A DNA stretch of 64,000 nt from Oceanobacillus halotolerans. GTDB lineage: Bacteria; Bacillota; Bacilli; Bacillales; Amphibacillaceae. A model generated the notes under the pieces. The model was not told the origin of the DNA. It was given only the letters and a program-made list of their open reading frames with translations, and did not search any database. The position numbers and the translations under genes are program-made. The stretch lies in contig NZ_WIXL01000004.1 of NCBI RefSeq assembly GCF_010993955.1, positions 1 through 64,000 of the forward strand, read 5' to 3'. Positions 57,566-64,000 of the stretch are shown here, in pieces (the first letter of the stretch is position 1; every line of letters starts with the position of its first letter).

Positions 57566-60445
57566 CTATTTAGAAGCAATGCTTTCTTTTTCTGCAAATG
57601 ATTCTTCCATTCGTTTCTGATCACGTTCTAGTATTGGCTTCAGATAGCGCCCTGTATAGGAAATTGCTTCTTGTTCAGCAATTTCTTCTGGAGTCCCAGT
57701 TGCAACAATTTGTCCACCACGATCCCCACCTTCAGGACCAAGATCAATAATATGATCAGCTGTTTTAATGACATCTAAATTATGCTCAATAATTAATACG
57801 GTATCTCCATTATCAACTAAGCGCTGTAGAACTTTTAAGAGTCGTTTAATATCATCGACATGGAGTCCTGTCGTTGGCTCATCCAATATATAAAATGACT
57901 TCCCATTAGAACGACGATGTAATTCACTTGCTAATTTCACACGTTGTGCTTCCCCACCTGATAAAGTGGTAGCAGGTTGACCAAGGCGGATATAGCCGAG
58001 TCCCACATCTTCAATTGTTTGTAATTTCCGCTTGATTTTCGGGATGTTTTCAAAGAACTTCAATGCTTCTTCCACTCGCATATCTAATACATCAGCAATG
58101 CTTTTTCCTTTGTATTTCACTTCTAATGTTTCTCGGTTATACCGTTTTCCATGACACACTTCACATGGAACATACACATCAGGCAAAAAATGCATTTCAA
58201 TTTTAATAATCCCGTCTCCTCGACATGCTTCACAACGTCCACCTTTGACATTAAAACTAAAGCGGCCTTTTTTGTATCCTCGAACTTTTGCTTCATTGGT
58301 TTGGGCAAACACATCTCGTATGTTATCAAACACTCCAGTATAGGTGGCAGGATTGGATCGTGGTGTCCGACCAATTGGAGATTGATCAATATCAATTATT
58401 TTTTCAATATGTTCTATCCCTTTTACTTCTTTGTGATTGCCTGGCTTCACCTTACTCCTATACAGCCTTTTGGATAAGGATTTATATAAGATTTCATTCA
58501 CTAAGGTACTCTTTCCAGAACCAGAAACACCAGTAACGACCGTTAATAAACCAATTGGAAACGACGCATTTACTTCTTTTAAATTATTTTGGGATGCACC
58601 TATAACTTCTATTTGACGATCATCTTTAGCACGCCGTTTAGTTGGTAATGGTACAAACTTCTTCCCTGCTAAGTAATTGCCTGTTAGTGACTTTCGTTGT
58701 TTCATTACCTGTTTTGGGGTACCACTAGCTACAATCTCGCCACCATGCTCTCCTGCACCAGGGCCAATATCAATTAAATAGTCTGCCGCTAGCATCGTGT
58801 CTTCATCATGCTCTACCACAATTAAGGTATTATCCAAATCACGCATTTGTTTCAATGTACTAATTAATCGATTATTGTCACGTTGATGGAGACCAATGGA
58901 TGGTTCATCTAATACGTAAAGCACTCCTGTTAGGGCAGATCCAATTTGTGTTGCCAAGCGAATTCGCTGTGCTTCCCCACCAGACAATGTACCCGCAGCA
59001 CGTGATAATGTTAGATAATCAAGACCAACATTGTTAAGAAACGTTAATCTATCACCAATTTCTTTTAAAATCATGTCCGCAATTTTTGCTTCCTTCTCTG
59101 TTAGTGAAAGATTTTGGAAAAAGGCTTTTGCCTCTGTAACGGCATAGCCTGTTACTTCGCTAATATGCATGCCATTAACTAGTACTGCTAATGCTTCTTC
59201 TTTTAGCCTGTGCCCCTGACAAGTTGGACAAGCTTTTTCTGCCATAAACTTGCCTAAATGTTCCCGAGTAAAATCAGAAGTAGTTTCCCGATAGCGACGA
59301 CCAATGTTATTCATTACCCCTTCAAAATAGATATCATTATCACGGATCTTTCCAAAGTCATTAACATAATGGAAGTGAATTTTTTCGTCACCACTTCCGT
59401 ATAAAATGATATCCATTTGTTCTTTTGGTATTTTGTTTACTGGGACATCCATATCGATATTATAATGGTCACAGACACTCTTTAATAGTTGGGGATAATA
59501 TTGGGAACTAATCGGTTCCCAGGCAGCTATCGCATGTTCATTCAAGGTCAACTTCCAATCAGGGATAACAAGGTCAGGATCCACCTCGAGATTTGTCCCT
59601 AACCCATCACAAGTTGGACAAGCACCGAATGGACTATTAAATGAAAATAACCTTGGTTCTAACTCACCAATCGAAAAACCACACTTCGGACACGCATGAT
59701 CTTCATTGAATAACAATTCTTCCTCGCCAATAACATCGACGATTATTTTACCATGACCAAGTTCTAAAGCTGTTTCGATCGAGTCACTTAAGCGACCTGT
59801 GATCCCATCTTTCACGATAATTCGGTCTACTACTACTTCAATAGAGTGTTTTTTATTTTTATCTAATTGAATGTCTTCGGTGATTTCCCGCATTTCCTTA
59901 TCAACACGGATTCGAACATAGCCTTCTTTTTTTAGCATTTCAAATGTTTTAACATGCTCCCCTTTTTTACCAGATACCACTGGAGCAAGTATTTGCATTT
60001 TCGTACGTTCTGGATATTCCATAATACGGTCAACCATTTGCTGAACGGTTTGTGATGTGATTTCGATACCATGCCTTGGACAGGTTGGCCGACCAATACG
60101 TGCATATAAAAGTCGCAAATAATCATAGATCTCTGTTACGGTTCCAACGGTTGATCTTGGGTTTCGACTTGTTGTTTTTTGATCAATCGAAATGGCAGGA
60201 GATAACCCCTCAATTGCATCGACATCTGGCTTATCCATTTGTCCTAAAAATTGACGAGCATAAGCAGACAATGATTCGACGTATCGACGTTGACCTTCTG
60301 CATATATGGTGTCAAACGCTAGTGATGACTTACCAGAACCTGATAACCCAGTCAAGACAACAAGTTTATTTTTTGGTATTTTAACATCCACATTTTTCAG
60401 ATTATGTGCACGAGCACCCTGTATTTGAATTGATTTATTGGACAT
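57566..60445 (-). CDS. uvrA: Excinuclease ABC subunit A
   Basis: Damage-recognition ATPase of nucleotide excision repair, acting with UvrB and UvrC. About 959 residues: Walker [15 protein letters not shown] and a second [14 protein letters not shown], two ABC signatures [12 protein letters not shown] and [12 protein letters not shown], and zinc-finger Cys pairs (CPKCGF..CPTCDG; CEACRG..CEVCHG). The ATG at 60445 follows AGGAGG by about 11 bases; the ATG at 60469 overlaps the uvrB stop. Second gene of uvrBA. Confidence 0.98.
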   Translation of the reverse strand: MSNKSIQIQGARAHNLKNVDVKIPKNKLVVLTGLSGSGKSSLAFDTIYAEGQRRYVESLSAYARQFLGQMDKPDVDAIEGLSPAISIDQKTTSRNPRSTVGTVTEIYDYLRLLYARIGRPTCPRHGIEITSQTVQQMVDRIMEYPERTKMQILAPVVSGKKGEHVKTFEMLKKEGYVRIRVDKEMREITEDIQLDKNKKHSIEVVVDRIIVKDGITGRLSDSIETALELGHGKIIVDVIGEEELLFNEDHACPKCGFSIGELEPRLFSFNSPFGACPTCDGLGTNLEVDPDLVIPDWKLTLNEHAIAAWEPISSQYYPQLLKSVCDHYNIDMDVPVNKIPKEQMDIILYGSGDEKIHFHYVNDFGKIRDNDIYFEGVMNNIGRRYRETTSDFTREHLGKFMAEKACPTCQGHRLKEEALAVLVNGMHISEVTGYAVTEAKAFFQNLSLTEKEAKIADMILKEIGDRLTFLNNVGLDYLTLSRAAGTLSGGEAQRIRLATQIGSALTGVLYVLDEPSIGLHQRDNNRLISTLKQMRDLDNTLIVVEHDEDTMLAADYLIDIGPGAGEHGGEIVASGTPKQVMKQRKSLTGNYLAGKKFVPLPTKRRAKDDRQIEVIGASQNNLKEVNASFPIGLLTVVTGVSGSGKSTLVNEILYKSLSKRLYRSKVKPGNHKEVKGIEHIEKIIDIDQSPIGRTPRSNPATYTGVFDNIRDVFAQTNEAKVRGYKKGRFSFNVKGGRCEACRGDGIIKIEMHFLPDVYVPCEVCHGKRYNRETLEVKYKGKSIADVLDMRVEEALKFFENIPKIKRKLQTIEDVGLGYIRLGQPATTLSGGEAQRVKLASELHRRSNGKSFYILDEPTTGLHVDDIKRLLKVLQRLVDNGDTVLIIEHNLDVIKTADHIIDLGPEGGDRGGQIVATGTPEEIAEQEAISYTGRYLKPILERDQKRMEESFAEKESIASK

Positions 60446-60468
60446 AAACAAGTCATCCTCCTGCTCCA

Positions 60469-62454
60469 TTACTTTTGTTCCCCTTTTAATTCGATTATAA
60501 TATCACGAAGCTCAGCAGCACGCTCAAAATCAAGTGCTTTAGCAGCCTCTTTCATTTCGCTTTCCATCTTATCAATAACTTCCGCTTTTTCTTTCTTCGT
60601 TAGCTCTGTTAATCGTTTTGCTTTACTGTTATATCCTTCTTCATCTTCGGCTGCTACTGTTGCACGAATGACATCACGCACTTCTTTTTTGATCGTGGTT
60701 GGCGTTATATTATGTTCTTCATTAAATGCCATCTGTTTTTCTCGACGACGATTTGTCTCATCAATCGCAACTTGCATCGAATTGGTAATTTTATCTGCAT
60801 ACATGATAACAGTACCATTTTCATTTCGGGCGGCTCGTCCCATTGTTTGGATAAGGGAACGTTCAGACCGTAAGAAACCTTCTTTATCAGCATCTAAAAT
60901 AGCCACTAACGAGACCTCTGGAATATCAAGTCCCTCTCTTAATAAGTTTATCCCAACGAGTACATCATATTTTCCAACTCGTAAATCACGAATAATTTCA
61001 ATTCGTTCCAATGTCTTGATTTCTGAGTGTAAGTAGGCAACCTTGATTCCGACTTCTTTTAAATAGTCGGTTAAGTCCTCTGACATTTTCTTGGTTAAAG
61101 TTGTCACTAATACCCGTTCATTTCGCTCTGAACGCTTATTAATTTCGCCAATAAGGTCATCAATTTGGCCTTCAATTGGTCGAACGTGTACTTTTGGATC
61201 TAATAACCCAGTTGGTCGAATAATTTGTTCTGTCATTTGTGGCGAATGCTCCATTTCGAATGGACCAGGAGTTGCAGAAACATATATTAGTTGATTCGTT
61301 TTCTTTTCAAATTCTCCAAATGTTAATGGGCGGTTATCTAATGCAGACGGAAGACGGAATCCATGATCCACTAACACTTGTTTTCGAGCACGGTCACCAT
61401 TATACATCCCACGAATTTGTGGTAAAGTCACATGGGATTCATCCACCACAACTAAAAAGTCATCCGGAAAGAAGTCTAATAAAGTGTATGGGGTTGAACC
61501 TGGTTCCCGAAAGGTCAAATGACGAGAGTAGTTTTCAATTCCTGAACAAAAACCCATTTCTTTCATCATTTCAATATCATAATTCGTTCGTTGTTCAATC
61601 CGTTGAGCTTCTAATAGTTTATCTTGATCACGTAATTCCTTTACACGGTCTTCTTTTTCTTTTTCAATGTTTTCAATTGCTTTCTTTAATTTTTCTTCAC
61701 GTGTTACGAAGTGGGATGCTGGAAAAATAGCCACATGCTCCCGATCACCAACAATTTCACCAGTTAATGCATCCACTTCTCGAATACGATCAATTTCGTC
61801 CCCAAAAAATTCGATGCGAATACAATGCTCTTCTCGGGATGCAGGAATCACTTCAACAGAATCCCCTCGTGCACGAAAAGTCCCACGTTGAAAATCGATA
61901 TCATTGCGAGCATATTGGATATCAACAAGATCTCGTAATAGTTGATCGCGATCTTTCTCCATTCCCATACGCAAAGAAAGTACTTGGCTCTTATATTCCT
62001 CTGGTGAACCTAAACCATAAATACAGGACACACTTGCAACAATTAACACATCATTCCGTTCAAATAGTGAAGATGTAGCTGAGTGTCGTAATTTATCGAT
62101 CTCATCATTGATGCTTGCATCTTTTTCTATAAACGTATCTGTTGATGGTACGTACGCTTCTGGTTGATAATAGTCATAATAACTAACAAAATACTCAACC
62201 GCATTATTCGGAAAAAATTCTTTAAACTCACTATATAATTGGCCAGCCAACGTTTTATTATGTGCGATGACTAAGGTTGGCCGGTTGATCTCTGTTAGAA
62301 CATTCGATACTGTGAAAGTTTTTCCAGTTCCAGTTGCACCTAACAATGTTTGATGCCTTTGCCCTGCTTTTACTTTTTCGACAAGCTCTTGAATTGCTTT
62401 TGGCTGATCTCCTCGTGGCTCATACTTAGCCACAAGTTCGAATTTATTTTCCAC
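60469..62454 (-). CDS. uvrB: Excinuclease ABC subunit B
   Basis: Helicase-like damage-verifying subunit of nucleotide excision repair. 661 residues; Walker [13 protein letters not shown], beta-hairpin region [20 protein letters not shown], helicase motifs ([27 protein letters not shown]) and a C-terminal UVR domain ([14 protein letters not shown]). Start is GTG at 62454 behind GGAGG. Overlaps uvrA. A LexA-type box lies upstream. Confidence 0.98.
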   Translation of the reverse strand: MENKFELVAKYEPRGDQPKAIQELVEKVKAGQRHQTLLGATGTGKTFTVSNVLTEINRPTLVIAHNKTLAGQLYSEFKEFFPNNAVEYFVSYYDYYQPEAYVPSTDTFIEKDASINDEIDKLRHSATSSLFERNDVLIVASVSCIYGLGSPEEYKSQVLSLRMGMEKDRDQLLRDLVDIQYARNDIDFQRGTFRARGDSVEVIPASREEHCIRIEFFGDEIDRIREVDALTGEIVGDREHVAIFPASHFVTREEKLKKAIENIEKEKEDRVKELRDQDKLLEAQRIEQRTNYDIEMMKEMGFCSGIENYSRHLTFREPGSTPYTLLDFFPDDFLVVVDESHVTLPQIRGMYNGDRARKQVLVDHGFRLPSALDNRPLTFGEFEKKTNQLIYVSATPGPFEMEHSPQMTEQIIRPTGLLDPKVHVRPIEGQIDDLIGEINKRSERNERVLVTTLTKKMSEDLTDYLKEVGIKVAYLHSEIKTLERIEIIRDLRVGKYDVLVGINLLREGLDIPEVSLVAILDADKEGFLRSERSLIQTMGRAARNENGTVIMYADKITNSMQVAIDETNRRREKQMAFNEEHNITPTTIKKEVRDVIRATVAAEDEEGYNSKAKRLTELTKKEKAEVIDKMESEMKEAAKALDFERAAELRDIIIELKGEQK

Positions 62455-62521
62455 AAAGCAAACCTCCGTTCATTGTTCTACCAATAGTGTAGCATAATCA
62501 TTCTTTTATTTTAACATATAA

Positions 62522-62535
62522 CGAACAAGCATTCG
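62522..62535 (-). promoter_or_regulatory. LexA/DinR (SOS) box upstream of uvrB
   Basis: Minus strand CGAATGCTTGTTCG, one mismatch from the Bacillus consensus CGAACNNNNGTTYG, about 70 bases ahead of the uvrB start. uvrBA is a known SOS operon in B. subtilis. Confidence 0.8.
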
Positions 62536-62581
62536 ATCAGTTTGCTTATATAATACCGTGAAGACAATTGGCGATTTTATT

Positions 62582-63404
62582 GGGCTGTTTTCTAAAAGTT
62601 CATTATTTTCCAGTACAATCTTCATGAATAGTTGATAGATTATGCGTAGTAATCTACCGCTACGGAAAAACACTTCGCTTTCACCACGGGCACAAGTGCG
62701 ATATCTGTTCAAAACTCCCGTTGCTCGTTTTCACAGTGTCTTTCTAGCCATGGACACGGCCTCAGCCTCCTCAGAAGCAAAGAACTTCTTTTAGGGGATT
62801 CCGCTAATCTCATTAAATCATTCTATTATGAGATAAAAAATCGACCTATAACGGAACGAGGATTACATATCACACTCTAAACATGGGTTTTTCAGCAAAT
62901 AACGGAATGACGATTCATCAAGCCTAACTTAGCGGTTCCTCGTTCCGCTATTGTTAAGAAAAACAATCTTTTTTAGGTTAAGTGTAATCCTCACTTCGGA
63001 CGCGTGTTGATTCCATAGGAGTCTGCGTGTTCTGCCTTCACTGGTAGAGATTTTCTAATTAATAAGTAGTTATAGTAGTTATAGCTCTTGAAATCAAAGA
63101 AATAATAGCACTCCCCCCTCATTGAATGAGAAAAGCGACTGTCCTCCACTTCAATTACTTCAACAATAAAAAATAGTATAATAAAGGTTTTGAAATATCA
63201 ACTAGCGGAGGAAACACACGAAGACTCCTGCGGAATAACGAGCCTAAGAGACCCCGCAACGAGGTTACGAGTGAGGAGGCTCGTGGGGAGTCCGCGGAAA
63301 GCGTAGTGTATTTCCGTAGCGGAAATTATAGCTATCACTTTTTACGACGCATAATATAGATGATGTGACGTTAGGAAAACAAGAAAAGTATTCAAAAAGG
63401 GGAT
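62582..63404 (+). repeat. Repeat family C, largest composite copy
   Basis: Left end GGCTGTTTTCTAAAAGTTCA, right end TGTGACGTTAGGAAAACAAG plus AAAAGTATTC. Contains two family D hairpin copies (62643-62770, 63204-63330) and about 400 bp of other sequence, including a pair of inverted ATAACGGAAC / GTTCCGCTAT segments near 62850-62950. Fills the gap between uvrB and the glycosyltransferase; no gene seen. Confidence 0.75.
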
Positions 63405-63441
63405 TTTCTAGAAAAATTCTGTGAAATCAGCCTAAAAATAA

Positions 63442-63473
63442 AAAACACTAGCACGAATGGATGCTAATGTTTT
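63442..63473 (-). terminator. Terminator of the glycosyltransferase gene
   Basis: AAAACACTAGCA / TGCTAATGTTTT stem overlapping the stop codon, followed on the minus strand by a T-rich tail. Confidence 0.8.
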
Positions 63474-64000
63474 ATACATTCCTTCATTATTGTAGATAAA
63501 GTTGTTGATAAGTTTTCGTTTTCCAGATCATGATGGTATCGATCTAATTGTTCGTTGACATAGTTTTGTTGGTCCTCGTCAGCGAAAAAGTCAAGAATTT
63601 GTTGTTCAACTCGATCTTCACAAGGAAGGATAACACCTAACTTCTGTAATTGTTCGACATTAATTCGTTCTTGACCTGGTAATGGATTATAGACAAAAGT
63701 TGGCTTCTTCTTCCACAAACACTCACTAATCGTAACGCCACCAGGTTTTGTCAATACTGCATCAACTTGATCATATAACTGATTCATTTCTTGTCGCGAT
63801 GATATATACGAAAATGGGGTAACATGGTCACGCTGTTCTTTAAGCAATCGCTCATAGAGTGCTTCATTTTTTCCACATAACACATAATAGTGAACCTTTC
63901 CACTTGTGTCTTTAACGAGATTTTCCATGGAACCGATCCCCAAATTTCCACCAGTAACTAACACGGTAATCGTTTCATTAGCTTTAGTTGTGGTTGGAAG
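63464..64000 (-). CDS. Glycosyltransferase, GT28/MurG-like (UgtP/MGDG-synthase family), 5' end outside window
   Basis: C-terminal ~178 residues of a GT-B glycosyltransferase; the gene runs off the right edge (LPTTTKANETITVLVTGGNL continues the frame to base 64000). The nucleotide-sugar binding region is shown by LTKPGGVTISECLWKKKPTF and YNPLPGQERINVEQL, the pattern of the diacylglycerol glucosyltransferase/MGDG synthase group rather than true MurG. Acceptor probably a lipid; not certain from the fragment. Confidence 0.85.
   Translation of the reverse strand, partial: LPTTTKANETITVLVTGGNLGIGSMENLVKDTSGKVHYYVLCGKNEALYERLLKEQRDHVTPFSYISSRQEMNQLYDQVDAVLTKPGGVTISECLWKKKPTFVYNPLPGQERINVEQLQKLGVILPCEDRVEQQILDFFADEDQQNYVNEQLDRYHHDLENENLSTTLSTIMKECIKH

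Overview
The window is about 64 kb of low-GC Firmicute chromosome. Gene content and order point to a Bacillaceae member of the Oceanobacillus/Virgibacillus kind; the genus cannot be fixed from the sequence alone. Supporting signs are low GC, strong GGAGG ribosome-binding sites, frequent TTG/GTG starts, a tiny YjcZ-type protein, bacillithiol genes (yojF-bshB2) and several B. subtilis-like blocks: cggR-gap-pgk-tpiA-gpmI-eno, secG-est-rnr with smpB-ssrA, yvcI-rapZ-yvcK-whiA-crh next to trxB and clpP, and hprK-lgt-yvoD-ppaX-yvoF. Most genes lie on the minus strand.

Layout. 0-5 kb: CwlO-like wall hydrolase, FUSC-type exporter, threonine aldolase, luciferase-like flavin oxidoreductase. 5.1-7.9 kb: a Ni/Co ECF uptake operon (cbiM, two accessory proteins, cbiQ) with no ATPase gene. 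8.3-15.6 kb: nrnB, a 34-residue membrane peptide, ssrA-smpB, a ZIP transporter, rnr-est-secG. 15.7-20 kb: a lipase, ptsI without ptsH, a 21-bp minisatellite, a nitroreductase. 20.4-27.6 kb: the complete lower-glycolysis operon under CggR. 27.7-29.6 kb: a small accessory patch with a type I toxin-antitoxin module and decayed membrane-protein genes. 29.7-39.2 kb: glutaredoxin-rpoN, a CopD-like protein and UbiA pair, a methyltransferase, ykkCD, SCO, DUF4064, an orphan peptide-binding lipoprotein, DUF2512. 39.4-46.9 kb: tRNA-Arg(CCG), CtsR-controlled clpP, the whiA/crh cluster, trxB, a TPR protein. 47.4-56.6 kb: glpD with an antitermination leader and a ruined glpP, then the hprK cluster, yvlCD and bshB2-yojF. 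57.5-64 kb: uvrBA and a truncated glycosyltransferase.

How genes work together. Carbon control is prominent. PtsI, Crh and HprK act in the PTS/CcpA circuit, PpaX removes the pyrophosphate made by HprK phosphorylase activity, CggR controls glycolysis, and YvcK and RapZ homologues tune cell-wall and sugar metabolism.

The spaces between genes carry at least seven families of interspersed repeats, some nested in one another. The most notable items are the type I toxin-antitoxin locus (27.9-28.3 kb) with mutually exclusive mRNA folds, the dead glpP beside a preserved glpD leader terminator, a double-hairpin repeat placed in one fixed orientation after gene terminators, and 21-bp-stem palindromes resembling IS200/IS605 ends.
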